A stretch of DNA of 64,000 nt. It comes from JANMJD01 sp963828405. GTDB taxonomy: Bacteria; Actinomycetota; Acidimicrobiia; Acidimicrobiales; Ilumatobacteraceae. Made by a program: the position numbers and the translations under genes. The stretch spans positions 62,001 through 126,000 of the forward strand of contig CAWHEG010000030.1 of NCBI GenBank assembly GCA_963828405.1, written 5' to 3'. The notes under the pieces were generated by a model that worked only from the letters and a program-made list of their open reading frames with translations, made no database searches and had not been told where the DNA came from. This document shows, piece by piece, positions 16,720 to 25,184 of this stretch. The number at the start of each line of letters is the position of its first letter. Positions within the stretch are counted from its first letter, which is position 1.

Positions 16720-18069
16720 GTGACGACGTTCTGGTGCGAGCTGGCCTGGCTCGGCGCACCCGACGGTCGGGTCGAGCGGGGCGTGTCGATCACCGTCGAG
16801 GGCGATCGCATCGCGGCGCTCGCCACCGGTGGGATCGCCCCGCCGGACGGCAGCCACCGGCTCGGCGGGCTCACCCTGCCCGGGCTGGCCAACGCCCACA
16901 GCCATGCCTTCCACCGGGGGTTGCGCGGGCGGACACACGGGGAGAAGGGCTCGTTCTGGACCTGGCGGGACCGGATGTACGCCCTGGCCGACCGCCTCGA
17001 CCCCGATGCGTACCGCCGGCTGGCCACGGCCGCGTATGGCGAGATGGTGCTCGCCGGGTTCACCTGCGTCGGCGAGTTCCACTACCTCCACCACGACCGC
17101 GGCGGTGCCCGCTACGCCGACCCCAACGAGATGAGCCGCGCCCTCGTCGATGCGGCCGCGGCGGCGGGCATCCGGATCACCCTCCTCGACACCTGCTACC
17201 TGCGCGCCGGCGTGGCCGACGACGCCGTGCTCCACCCGACCCAGCAGCGGTTCACCGACGGCGACGTCGACGGTTGGACCGAACGTGTCGGGGCGATGGA
17301 TCTCGCCGGCTCGGCCACGGCCCGTCTCGGGGCGGCGATCCACTCGGTGCGCAGCGTCCCGCCGGCCGCGATCGCCCGGGTGGCGACGTGGGCCGCCGAA
17401 CGATCGGTGCCGCTGCACGCCCACGTCAGCGAGCAGCCGGCGGAGAACGAGCAGTGCCTCGCCGTCCACGGCTGCACCCCGACCGAGTTGCTCGACCGGC
17501 ACGGGGCGCTCGGCGACCGGTTCACCGCCGTCCACGCCACCCACCTGACCGCCGCCGACGTCGAGCGGTACGCGTCGAGCGGTTCGACGTGCTGCATCTG
17601 TCCGACGACCGAACGGGACCTGGCCGACGGGATCGGGCCGACCGCCGCGTTCCGGCGCTCGGGCGTGCCGATGGCCGTCGGCACGGACTCCCATGCCGTC
17701 GTCGACCCGTTCGAGGAGACGCGGGCCATCGAGCTCGACGAACGCCTCGCCTCCCTGCGGCGCGGCACGCACCAGCCCGCAGAGCTGCTCGCCGCGGCGT
17801 CATCGTCGGGGGCGCGCAGCCTCGGCTGGGCCGATGCCGGGCGGATCGCCGTCGGGGCGCTCGCCGACCTGACGACCGTCTCGCTCGACTCGCCCCGCCT
17901 GGCCGGAACCGATCCCCAGCACGCCGTCGCCGCGGTCGTGTTCGCCGCCACCGCGCCCGACGTGCGCCATGTCGTGGTCGGCGGGCGCGTCGTCGTCGCC
18001 GACGGTGTCCACGGGACCATCGACGTGGGCGACGCCCTGCGCCGGTCGGTCGCGGAGATCTGGGGATGA
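16720..18069 (+). CDS. hutF: Formimidoylglutamate deiminase
   Basis: The 449-residue amidohydrolase shows the HutF-specific signature LANAHSHAFHRGLRGRTH followed by SFWTWRDRMY, with the metal-binding HxH near residue 64. Further motifs are EFHYLHH, HAHVSEQPAENEQC, VHATHLT and the ligand Asp in GTDSHAVVDPFEE. It deiminates N-formimino-L-glutamate to N-formyl-L-glutamate plus ammonia, the five-step branch of histidine degradation. The start is GTG 16720, seven bases after the def stop. The stop overlaps the hutI ATG (ATGA). The product demands a deformylase, which makes the preceding def-like gene notable. Confidence 0.94.
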   Translation: MTTFWCELAWLGAPDGRVERGVSITVEGDRIAALATGGIAPPDGSHRLGGLTLPGLANAHSHAFHRGLRGRTHGEKGSFWTWRDRMYALADRLDPDAYRRLATAAYGEMVLAGFTCVGEFHYLHHDRGGARYADPNEMSRALVDAAAAAGIRITLLDTCYLRAGVADDAVLHPTQQRFTDGDVDGWTERVGAMDLAGSATARLGAAIHSVRSVPPAAIARVATWAAERSVPLHAHVSEQPAENEQCLAVHGCTPTELLDRHGALGDRFTAVHATHLTAADVERYASSGSTCCICPTTERDLADGIGPTAAFRRSGVPMAVGTDSHAVVDPFEETRAIELDERLASLRRGTHQPAELLAAASSSGARSLGWADAGRIAVGALADLTTVSLDSPRLAGTDPQHAVAAVVFAATAPDVRHVVVGGRVVVADGVHGTIDVGDALRRSVAEIWG

Positions 18070-19283
18070 GCGGGACCGCCGCGGCGGGGCGGGGGATGCC
18101 GACGAACGGCTCCACCGTCGTGCACGGGATCGGGCTGCTCGTGACCAACGAACCGTCGTGGGACCTCGGTCCGTGCGGCGAGCTGCGCGACGCATGGCTG
18201 GTGTTCGGCGACGGTCGGATCGAGGCGGTCGGCACCGGTGCGGCACCGTCCGCCGACCGATCGGTCGACGCCGCCGGCCGTTGTGTGCTGCCCGGCTTCG
18301 TCGACAGCCACAGCCACCTGGTCTTCGCCGGCGACCGGGCCGACGAGTTCGCCAGCCGGATGGCCGGGGTGCCCTACGGGGCGGGCGGCATCCGCACGAC
18401 GATGGCTGCCACCCGCGCGGCCACCGACGACGAGCTGTACCGGCGGGCCGCCGGGCTGCTCGCCGAGGCCCATCGGGCCGGCACGACGACGATCGAGATC
18501 AAGTCGGGCTACGGCCTCGACGTCGCCGACGAGGCCCGCAGCCTGGCCGTCGCCCGGCGCCTGACCCCCGAGACGACGTTCCTCGGAGCCCACGTCGTCC
18601 CACCCGAGTTCGCCGGCCGAGCCGACGACTACGTGTCGTTGGTCTGCGGCGAGATGCTCGCGGCCTGCGCCCCCCACGCCCGTTGGGTCGACGCCTTCTG
18701 CGAGGAGGGGGCGTTCGACGCCGACCAGTCTCGGACCGTCCTGCTCGCCGGGGCCGCGGCGGGGCTCGGGACGAGGTTGCACGCCAACCAACTGGGGCCC
18801 GGTCCCGGCGTGCAGCTCGCCGTCGAGTTGGGGTGTGCCTCGGCCGACCATTGCACGTACCTGTCCGCCGCCGACATCGAGGCGCTGGCCGGCGGGGGCA
18901 CGGTGGCGACGTTCCTGCCGGCGACGGACTTCTCGACCCGTCAGCCCTACCCCGACGCCCGGAGGCTGCTCGATGCCGGTGGCGTTGCCGCCCTGGCCTC
19001 GAACTGCAACCCGGGATCGAGCTTCACCACGTCGATCGCCTTCTGCGTTGCCCTCGCCGTGCGCGACATGCGGATGACGATCGACGAGGCGATCTGGGCG
19101 GCCACGGCGGGCGGGGCGGCGGCGCTGCGGCGCAGCGACATCGGGCGGGTCGCCGTGGGCGGACGCGCCGACCTGACGATCCTCGACTCGACCCATCCGA
19201 TCGACTTCGTGTACCGGCCGGGGGTACCACTGGTGGCAGCGACGATCGTCGGCGGCGAACTCGTCCACGGCTCGGTCGCCTGA
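18066..19283 (+). CDS. hutI: Imidazolonepropionase
   Basis: This 405-residue amidohydrolase has PGFVDSHSHLVFAGDRADEF (metal HxH), the glycine-rich YGAGGIRTTMAATRAA, IEIKSGYGLD, GAHVVPPEF and ASNCNPGSS, all diagnostic of HutI. It opens the imidazolone ring to give formimidoylglutamate. The start ATG overlaps the hutF stop by four bases; an in-frame ATG at 18096 with a purine-rich upstream stretch is an alternative that would shorten the N-terminus by 10 residues. It is the last gene of the operon and is followed by a strong hairpin. Confidence 0.95.
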   Translation: MSGTAAAGRGMPTNGSTVVHGIGLLVTNEPSWDLGPCGELRDAWLVFGDGRIEAVGTGAAPSADRSVDAAGRCVLPGFVDSHSHLVFAGDRADEFASRMAGVPYGAGGIRTTMAATRAATDDELYRRAAGLLAEAHRAGTTTIEIKSGYGLDVADEARSLAVARRLTPETTFLGAHVVPPEFAGRADDYVSLVCGEMLAACAPHARWVDAFCEEGAFDADQSRTVLLAGAAAGLGTRLHANQLGPGPGVQLAVELGCASADHCTYLSAADIEALAGGGTVATFLPATDFSTRQPYPDARRLLDAGGVAALASNCNPGSSFTTSIAFCVALAVRDMRMTIDEAIWAATAGGAAALRRSDIGRVAVGGRADLTILDSTHPIDFVYRPGVPLVAATIVGGELVHGSVA

Positions 19284-19291
19284 CGTCGGCC

Positions 19292-19315
19292 CGCCGGCCG
19301 CCGCCGCGGCCGGCG
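19292..19315. terminator. Strong GC hairpin after hutI
   Basis: CGCCGGCCG at 19292-19300 and CGGCCGGCG at 19307-19315 form a perfect nine-base-pair stem with a six-base loop. It lies between the convergent hutI and SRPBCC genes and probably ends transcription from both sides. No U-tract follows. Confidence 0.6.
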
Positions 19316-19326
19316 CCGCGAGCCGG

Positions 19327-19782
19327 CTATTCGGCGGTGAGCGAGGCCTTGATTCGCTCCAGGGTGCGCTGCATGCCCCGGCCCATCGCCCTCGGGCGGC
19401 GGACGACCTTGTCGTAGAAGAAGCCTTTCAGGCCGTTGGCCTCGTAGCTGAACGACTCGGTCACCCGGGTTCCGGTGCCGCTCGGGGCGAACTCGTAGCG
19501 CCAGGTGGTGAAGCCCTCGGCCACGAACTCGAAGAGCCGCCCGGGGTCGCAGGCGGTGACCTTCGAGGTCGTGGTCCACTTCTTGATCGCCCGCCCGCCG
19601 ACCTTCACGACGTTGTCGCCCTCGAACTCGGCGCCGACGGCCGGTCCTGTGGCGCCGCCCGCCCAGCGGGCGGCGACGCACTCGGGGCTCCACTCGCCCA
19701 TCCGGGTGACGTCGGTGACGGCCGACCACACGACCGCCGGGGGAGCGGCGATCTCGATGACGGCGCTGCCGGTGGTGCTCAT
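19327..19782 (-). CDS. SRPBCC (START-like) family protein
   Basis: This 151-residue protein has the polyketide cyclase/dehydrase profile: the N-terminal strand AVIEIAAPPAVVWSAVTDVTRMGEWSPEC, the central GDNVVKVGGRAIKKWTTTSKV, the WRYEFAPSGTGTRVTESF strand pair, and a long C-terminal helix. The fold makes a hydrophobic pocket for lipids or aromatic ligands, and many members have no known ligand. It is divergent from the fatty acid hydroxylase-like gene at 19860, which may hint at lipid handling. Confidence 0.8.
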   Translation of the reverse strand: MSTTGSAVIEIAAPPAVVWSAVTDVTRMGEWSPECVAARWAGGATGPAVGAEFEGDNVVKVGGRAIKKWTTTSKVTACDPGRLFEFVAEGFTTWRYEFAPSGTGTRVTESFSYEANGLKGFFYDKVVRRPRAMGRGMQRTLERIKASLTAE

Positions 19783-19859
19783 CCGTACGACCTTTCGACG
19801 ATGTGTCGACGACTGTAGGTCGTGCCGTACGGCGGGCGGTCACCTGCGAGACTCGAACC

Positions 19860-20522
19860 ATGCCTCGGCGAGTCGACACCCGGACGCTGACGACCAAGCG
19901 TTCGGTCGCCGCAGAGTTCGCCCATCACGCCTCGCCGTACGTGCTGGTGGCGGCCATCGCCCTGCCCGCCGCGTTCCGGGTCCGGCTCGGTCGGCCGCGG
20001 CGCCAGGATCTGGTGGCGATCACCGTCGTCGCCGCCGCCCGGCCGTTCACCGAGTGGTGGCTGCACCGTCACGTGCTGCACGCCGAGCCGCGCCGGTTGC
20101 TGGGGCTGACGGTCGATCCCGGAGCGACACACCGCGGCCACCACCGCACACCCGACGACGTCGGCGGCGCGCTGCTCGGCGCCGGCTTCGCTGTCGCCGA
20201 CAGCTCGTTGGTCGCCGCGGCCGTCGGGCTTGCGACCCTGGGCACGACGCCGCTGCTGGGCGCCGCCCCGGTGCGCGGGGCGCTCAGCGCCATCGCCACG
20301 GGTGAGGCCGGATTGGCCGCCTACGAGTGGAGCCACCTGCTCGTCCATTCCGGCTACCGCCCCACCACCCGATGGTTCCGCCGGCTCCACGCGCAACACC
20401 GCCGCCATCACTTCCGCGACGAGACGCGCTCGTTCGGGATCACCTCCAGCCTCGCCGACCGTCTGTTCGGCACCCTTCCACCCCCCCGGCCCACCACCCC
20501 CGGCCCCGCCCGCGCCGCCTGA
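19860..20522 (+). CDS. Fatty acid hydroxylase/sterol desaturase-like membrane protein
   Basis: The 220-residue protein carries the spaced histidine boxes of the non-haem di-iron membrane hydroxylases: HRHVLH, HRGHH, then HLLVHSGY and HRRHHF. Hydrophobic segments lie around residues 28-60 and 105-145. Family members (carotene hydroxylase, sterol desaturase, fatty acid 2-hydroxylase) oxidise lipids at the membrane. The start ATG at 19860 precedes a basic N-terminus; the earlier frame has no support. It lies six bases before the thioesterase gene, so an operon with tesB and the CoA transferase is likely. Confidence 0.8.
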   Translation: MPRRVDTRTLTTKRSVAAEFAHHASPYVLVAAIALPAAFRVRLGRPRRQDLVAITVVAAARPFTEWWLHRHVLHAEPRRLLGLTVDPGATHRGHHRTPDDVGGALLGAGFAVADSSLVAAAVGLATLGTTPLLGAAPVRGALSAIATGEAGLAAYEWSHLLVHSGYRPTTRWFRRLHAQHRRHHFRDETRSFGITSSLADRLFGTLPPPRPTTPGPARAA

Positions 20523-20528
20523 CCCGAG

Positions 20529-21341
20529 ATGATCCTGCGACGACTGTTCGACCTCGCCCCGCTCGGCGCCGACACCTTCGTCGGGACCGGTCCGCAGTAC
20601 CCGTGGGGAGGGCTGTTCGGCGGCCACATCGTGGCCCAGGCGCTGTGCGCCGCGGCGTCGACCGTCGATCCTGACCTGCCGCCGCATTCGCTGCGGGCCT
20701 ACTTCATCCGGCGCGGCGACCACACCGAACCGGTCGGCTACGAGGTCGATCGCATCCGCGACGGGCGCAGTTTCGCCACCCGGCGCGTGGTGTCCCGCCA
20801 GGCGGTCGGGGCGATCCTCAACCTCGAGGCGTCGTTCCAGCGCGCCGAGCCGTCGTTCGACCTGACGGCGATCCGGTCGCCCGATGGTGTGCCCGGCCCG
20901 GCCGATCTCGCCGACGACTCCTGGACCACGGCGTTCGATCGGCGTCTCGTGCCGGCCGCCGACACGCCTCCGCCGGCGATCGGCGCCGGTCGGGTGATGT
21001 GCTGGTTCCGGGCGACGGAGGACGTCGGGGACGACCCGCTGCTCCACGGCTGCAGCCTGGCCTACATCTCCGACGACATGCCGGCCGACGCCGTTCACCG
21101 GGCCAGGTTCGCCGACGACTCCGAGAGCAGCAAACGCAACCGGTTCACCGCCAGTCTCGACCACACCGTGTGGTTCCACCGCCCGGCGCGCGCCGACCGC
21201 TGGCAGCTCCACGACTTCAGCTGCCACACCTTCGTCGGGGGCCGCGGTCTGGCCATTGGCCATGTGTTCGCCGAGAACGGCGACCTGCTGGCCACCGTCG
21301 CCCAGGAGGTCCTCGTGCGCGAGATCGAGCAGCGGGCGTAA
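20529..21341 (+). CDS. tesB: Acyl-CoA thioesterase II
   Basis: This 270-residue double-hotdog protein matches TesB from LGADTFVGTGPQ through WGGLFGGHIVAQAL, PPHSLRAYFIRRGD and GRSFATRRVVSRQ, to the C-terminal LDHTVWFHRPARADRWQLHDF and GRGLAIGHVFAENGDLLATVAQE. The usual Asp/Thr/Gln catalytic network lies in the C-terminal hotdog. It hydrolyses medium and long acyl-CoA to free acid and CoA. It is the middle gene of a likely hydroxylase-tesB-CoA transferase operon. Confidence 0.92.
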   Translation: MILRRLFDLAPLGADTFVGTGPQYPWGGLFGGHIVAQALCAAASTVDPDLPPHSLRAYFIRRGDHTEPVGYEVDRIRDGRSFATRRVVSRQAVGAILNLEASFQRAEPSFDLTAIRSPDGVPGPADLADDSWTTAFDRRLVPAADTPPPAIGAGRVMCWFRATEDVGDDPLLHGCSLAYISDDMPADAVHRARFADDSESSKRNRFTASLDHTVWFHRPARADRWQLHDFSCHTFVGGRGLAIGHVFAENGDLLATVAQEVLVREIEQRA

Positions 21342-21346
21342 CGCTG

Positions 21347-22567
21347 ATGGCGGGGCCGATGGAGGGTGTCCGGGTCGTGGAGATCGGGGTGTGGATCGCC
21401 GGGCCCGCTGCTGGCGGTGTCCTTGCCGACTGGGGCGCCGATGTGGTCAAGATCGAGCCGCCGTCGGGCGACCCGGCGCGCACCTTCGCGTCGATGTTCG
21501 GCGGCGACATGCCGAGCAATCCGGTGTTCGAGATGGACAACCGGTCGAAGCGCTCGATCGCCATCGACCTGACCACGGACGCCGGCCGCGGCGTCGCGCT
21601 CGAGTTGATCGCCGGGGCTGACGTGTTCGTCACCAACCTGCGGATCGGGGCACTCGCCCGCCTGGGCCTCGACGCCGGGACGCTGTGTGCCGGTGATCCG
21701 CGGCTGGTCTACGGCCACATCACCGGGTTCGGCCGCCGGGGCGACGACGCCGACCGGGCGGCCTTCGACATCGCCGCCTTCTGGGCCCGCTCGGGCATCG
21801 CCCACCTGTTGGGCGCTCCCGGCGGGCCGCTGCCTTTCCAGCGGGGTGGGATGGGCGACCACTCGACCGGGGTGCAGTTCGCCGGAGCGATCTCGGCAGC
21901 CCTGTTCGCCCGGGAGCGAACCGGCCGGGGTCAGCTCGTTTCGACGTCACTGCTGCGTCAGGGCGTGTACACGATCAGCTTCGACCTGAACATGATGCTC
22001 GGCTGGGGGTTGCACGCGGCGATCGGGGAACGCACATCGATGGGCAACCCGGCGATCAACAACTACTCCGCCGGCGACGGCCGTCGGTTCTGGGTCGTCG
22101 GGCTCGAGGGCGCCCGGCACTGGCCGCCGCTGTGCCGCGTCGTGGGGCACCCCGAGTGGATCGAGGACCCGCGGTTCGCCACCGCCCGCAGTCGGGCGAG
22201 CAACGCCGTCGAGCTGATCGCCCTGCTCGACGCCGCCTTCGCCGGGCGTTCGCTCGACGAGTGGTCCGGTGTGTTCGCCTCCGAGCCCGACTTCTTCTGG
22301 GCGCCCGTGCAGTCGCCCGACGAGGTGCTCAACGATCCCCAGTTGCGCGCCGGGGGCGGGTTGGTCGATGTGCCGGACGCCTACGGCGGAACCACGATGA
22401 TCGCCAGTCCGGCCGACTTCCACGGCACGCCGTGGTCGCCGCGATCACTTGCCCCCGGGCTGGGCCAGCACACCGACGAGATTCTCGCCGAGCTGGGCCG
22501 GTCCGTGGACGAGATCGCCCGACTGCGCCGGGTCGGTGTCGCCCATGGGCCCGACGAGCCGTCGTAG
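21347..22567 (+). CDS. Family-III (CaiB/BaiF) CoA transferase
   Basis: A 406-residue single-domain family-III CoA transferase. It begins MEGVRVVEIGVWIAGPAAGG with WGADVVKIEPPSGDPAR, and the candidate catalytic Asp is in GGMGDHSTG, followed by ERTGRGQLVSTSLLR. The gene starts five bases after the tesB stop, so the two are probably co-transcribed; a thioesterase plus CoA transferase pair fits acyl-CoA catabolism of an unknown carboxylic acid. It is distinct from the fused two-domain homologue at 2-4.4 kb. Confidence 0.9.
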   Translation: MAGPMEGVRVVEIGVWIAGPAAGGVLADWGADVVKIEPPSGDPARTFASMFGGDMPSNPVFEMDNRSKRSIAIDLTTDAGRGVALELIAGADVFVTNLRIGALARLGLDAGTLCAGDPRLVYGHITGFGRRGDDADRAAFDIAAFWARSGIAHLLGAPGGPLPFQRGGMGDHSTGVQFAGAISAALFARERTGRGQLVSTSLLRQGVYTISFDLNMMLGWGLHAAIGERTSMGNPAINNYSAGDGRRFWVVGLEGARHWPPLCRVVGHPEWIEDPRFATARSRASNAVELIALLDAAFAGRSLDEWSGVFASEPDFFWAPVQSPDEVLNDPQLRAGGGLVDVPDAYGGTTMIASPADFHGTPWSPRSLAPGLGQHTDEILAELGRSVDEIARLRRVGVAHGPDEPS

Positions 22568-22591
22568 GCGGAGGCATCCGCGCATCGTCGG

Positions 22592-23863
22592 GTGCATCGA
22601 CCGTACGATGTGGTCATTCCGCGGAGGTCCCGGTCCGGCGTGCGCGCCCTCACGGCGCTGACGGCGGTCGCCTTGGCGGCCGTCGCGGGAACTCGCGCCG
22701 ACGGTCTCTACCAGTCCGTGGCGGGCGGCGACGCCTTCCGTCAGGTCGAGGCGCCCCGGGACGAGCGCCCCCCGCCCCCGGTGGCGACCACCGTTGTCCC
22801 GGCCACGACGGCAGCGCTGTTCGTGCCCAGGCCTCCCCCGAAACCGGTCCCGGCGCTGGCCGGCGCCGACTTCGGTCCCTTCGACTACGTGCTGGCCACG
22901 CGGTTGCGTGGCGCCCAGGCCGTCTCGGTCGCCGTGGCCCAGGACGGTGTGATCGTGCACACCTTCGCCAGCGGCTACCTGGAGCCCGACGGTGCCGGTT
23001 ACAGCGGCCTCGCCACTCCCGACAGCCGCTTCCGCATCGCCAGCAACTCCAAGACGATCACGGCGATCACCGTCCTCCAGTTGGTCGAGGAGGGTTTGAT
23101 CGGGCTCGACGAGCCCGTGCTCGACCGCCTGGCGGACCGCCTCGGTGTCACGCTGGCCGGCGCCGAGATGTCCAGGGTCACGGTGCGCCAACTGCTCTCC
23201 CACCGCTCGGGATTCGCCGAACGGTTCGACGTGTTCTTCCGCGGCGGGGCCTACTCGTGCGAGGAGGCTGCCCGACGCGGCCTCACCGAGGGGTTGGGCC
23301 ACGCCGTCGGCGGCTACGACTACAGCAACATGAACTTCTGCCTGCTCGGCCTGCTGATCGAGGATGCGACGCAGCGCTCCTACGAGCGGGTCGTCGACGA
23401 CCGGTTGCTGCGGCCGCTCGGGATCACCGACATGCGCACGGCCAGGACCCACGACGTGCAACCCGGCGACGTGCACCACGTCTCGGGCGACCTGCGCGAT
23501 TACATGGAAGCTCTGGGTGGCGCCGGCGCCTGGATCGCCACGTCCTCGGACCTGGTTCGCATCGTCGACTCGCTCGATCCGTCCAAGCCCGTGTGGCACC
23601 CGCTGAGCCCGGAGACGGCGATGTTGATGTACGCCCCGCCCGCCGGATCGAGCGGGCGCTGGAGCCAGTGGTACGGCCTGGGGATGCGCTGCTGGGGCGA
23701 CGGCACCTGGGGCCACACCGGCACCGTCGAATCCAGTCGATCGATGATGCTCCATCGTCCCGATGGGATCACGTGGGCGGTCGTCGCCGCAGGCAACACG
23801 CCGTACGAGACCGACGACCTGCGGATCCACGTCGACGCGGCGTTCGCGGCGATGGGGGTGTAG
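22592..23863 (+). CDS. Exported serine hydrolase (class C beta-lactamase/DD-peptidase fold)
   Basis: The protein is up to 423 residues. After a basic N-region comes a hydrophobic segment (ALTALTAVALAAVAG) that is a signal peptide or anchor, then a Pro/Thr-rich linker. The catalytic domain has S151-N-S-K154 (SxxK), YSNMN (the YxN motif) and GHTGTV, which replaces KTG. This is the pattern of the penicillin-binding-protein-like serine hydrolases and esterases. It acts outside the membrane, possibly on peptidoglycan or small esters. The start is uncertain: GTG 22592 is the longest, while GTG 22640 with GGAGG upstream and a TACGAT -10 element at 22604-22609 is a good alternative. Confidence 0.83.
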   Translation: MHRPYDVVIPRRSRSGVRALTALTAVALAAVAGTRADGLYQSVAGGDAFRQVEAPRDERPPPPVATTVVPATTAALFVPRPPPKPVPALAGADFGPFDYVLATRLRGAQAVSVAVAQDGVIVHTFASGYLEPDGAGYSGLATPDSRFRIASNSKTITAITVLQLVEEGLIGLDEPVLDRLADRLGVTLAGAEMSRVTVRQLLSHRSGFAERFDVFFRGGAYSCEEAARRGLTEGLGHAVGGYDYSNMNFCLLGLLIEDATQRSYERVVDDRLLRPLGITDMRTARTHDVQPGDVHHVSGDLRDYMEALGGAGAWIATSSDLVRIVDSLDPSKPVWHPLSPETAMLMYAPPAGSSGRWSQWYGLGMRCWGDGTWGHTGTVESSRSMMLHRPDGITWAVVAAGNTPYETDDLRIHVDAAFAAMGV

Positions 23864-23930
23864 CAGCGACGCACCGGGCGCCGACCCTTCCGGCGTCCTC
23901 GATCCGCCGATCGGAGGCGTCGTGCGGTGG

Positions 23931-24245
23931 TCAGGCCTTGGTCCGCCCGATGGCCTGCATGATGGCCGGCATCGCCGAGTCCAGGTCGAGCACCGGACGG
24001 GTGTCGATTTCGATGAACTCGCCGAGGGCGAGCGAGATCTCCAACGTCATGGCCATCGCCGCATCGGCGTCGACGGCGCGGCTCACGGTGACGCCGGCGG
24101 TGCCGTCGGCCGTGATGAACCAGCACACCCGCTCGACGCTCGGATTCGTCGCCATGTCCGCCTCGATCTGGCCCCACACCGCCATCATCCGGTCGTTCTG
24201 ATCGGGGGTGAGTGGTCGTGACTTCCAGGTAGTTCCGATGAGCAT
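23931..24245 (-). CDS. Small DUF3303-like protein
   Basis: A 104-residue soluble protein resembling the DUF3303 family of small ferredoxin-like alpha/beta proteins: an N-terminal TWKSRPLTPDQNDRMMAVW, a central FITADGTAGVTVSRAVDADAA strand, and a C-terminal IEIDTRPVLDLDSAM. The start is clear because AAGGAGAG lies five bases before the ATG. It is downstream of, and on the same strand as, the Cys-containing regulator but has its own likely promoter. Function unknown. Confidence 0.65.
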   Translation of the reverse strand: MLIGTTWKSRPLTPDQNDRMMAVWGQIEADMATNPSVERVCWFITADGTAGVTVSRAVDADAAMAMTLEISLALGEFIEIDTRPVLDLDSAMPAIMQAIGRTKA

Positions 24246-24277
24246 TGGTCTCTCCTTGGGTGCAGTGTGACGACGCC

Positions 24278-24306
24278 ACAGTGGCACCGGTCCCGATGAG
24301 TGTCAA
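24278..24306 (-). promoter_or_regulatory. Possible promoter of the DUF3303-like gene
   Basis: On the minus strand TTGACA (24306-24301) is followed after 17 bases by CACTGT (24283-24278). The -35 is consensus and the -10 is poor. It lies 33 bp upstream of the ATG at 24245. Confidence 0.3.
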
Positions 24307-24350
24307 TGGTGTCCGAGTCGGTCATCGACCCAGCAGGCGAACGCCGACTG

Positions 24351-25112
24351 CTACACGCTGGTGGCGCAGAAGGTGTCGCCGCGGGGGAGCGACTCGGTGG
24401 TGTTCGGCTCGAACCCGGTCTCGCCGTAGAGGGCGGTGAGCATCCCCTTGACCATTCCTCGGTCGACGGCGCAGATCACCGGATGCTCGATCGCCACGTC
24501 ACCGAACGGGCAGTGGTTGTTGACGATGCGCAGCTGGTCGTTGCGATGCTCGGTGTGGGCGGCGAATCCGTGGGCGGTGAGCGCGTCGGCGACGGCGTGG
24601 AGGGCGGAGCGCAGCGACTTCTGACCGGCCGAGAAGTCGGCGCCGGTCAGCCCGGCGGCCATCGCCCGTCCGTAGGTCATCCCGACCTCCTCGGCCATCG
24701 CCTCGGCCTGGGGCGTGGGCAGGGCGGCCAGCGCCCGGCCCAGCAGCGCCAGCACCAGATCGTCGGTGCGTACCGGGACCTCGAGCTGCACCTGCTCGGC
24801 CGACGCCCGGTAACGCTTCGACGGGCGCCCCGCTCCGGCGCCCTCCGTGCGGTCGACGGCGACCTCGAGGTAGCCCCCGGCGGCGAGCTTGTCGAGATGG
24901 TGGCGGGCGACGTTCGGGTGGAGGTGGAACCGCTCGGCCACCTGCGCGGCGGTCACGCCGCGCTCGTTCTCGTGGGCGAAGAGGTAGATCTGGCGTCGCG
25001 TCGGGTCGCCGAAGGCCGAGGTGATCGCCGTGACGGTGGCCGAGAACGCGCCGGGGCTGAGCGGGGCGCTGCTCGTCGCAGTACTGGTCGGGCCGTGGGC
25101 CGAATCAGCCAC
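24351..25112 (-). CDS. Winged-helix regulator with C-terminal cysteines (COG2345/SufR-like)
   Basis: This 253-residue protein has an ArsR-like winged helix (ITSAFGDPTRRQIYLFAHENE, then VTAAQVAERFHLHPNVARHHLDKL) and the wing-side GAGRPSKRYRA that marks COG2345 regulators. The C-terminus has NNHCPF and VIC in C-x12-C spacing and a third cysteine in DTFCATSV, like the Fe-S-binding cysteines of SufR. It is divergent from mrp, an Fe-S carrier gene, so a role in sensing Fe-S or redox status is likely (inference). The start is GTG at 25112. A 12-bp palindrome lies in the shared promoter region. Confidence 0.82.
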   Translation of the reverse strand: MADSAHGPTSTATSSAPLSPGAFSATVTAITSAFGDPTRRQIYLFAHENERGVTAAQVAERFHLHPNVARHHLDKLAAGGYLEVAVDRTEGAGAGRPSKRYRASAEQVQLEVPVRTDDLVLALLGRALAALPTPQAEAMAEEVGMTYGRAMAAGLTGADFSAGQKSLRSALHAVADALTAHGFAAHTEHRNDQLRIVNNHCPFGDVAIEHPVICAVDRGMVKGMLTALYGETGFEPNTTESLPRGDTFCATSV

Positions 25113-25125
25113 GCCGGTATTCTAC

Positions 25126-25137
25126 CTACGTACGTAG
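25126..25137. promoter_or_regulatory. 12-bp palindrome between the Cys-regulator and mrp
   Basis: CTACGTACGTAG is a perfect 12-bp palindrome in the 72-bp divergent intergenic region, 14 bp from the regulator start codon. Its place and symmetry suit an operator for the adjacent winged-helix dimer. It may also overlap promoter elements on both strands. Confidence 0.5.
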
Positions 25138-25184
25138 TGGTAATTCGACGGTGAGTGCCGCCGACCCCTCACGCTGGAGCGCAG

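Noticed and set aside
17196..19268. Long minus-strand frame over hutF and hutI (690 codons)
   Set aside because: No domain or plausible start; antisense to two textbook hut enzymes.
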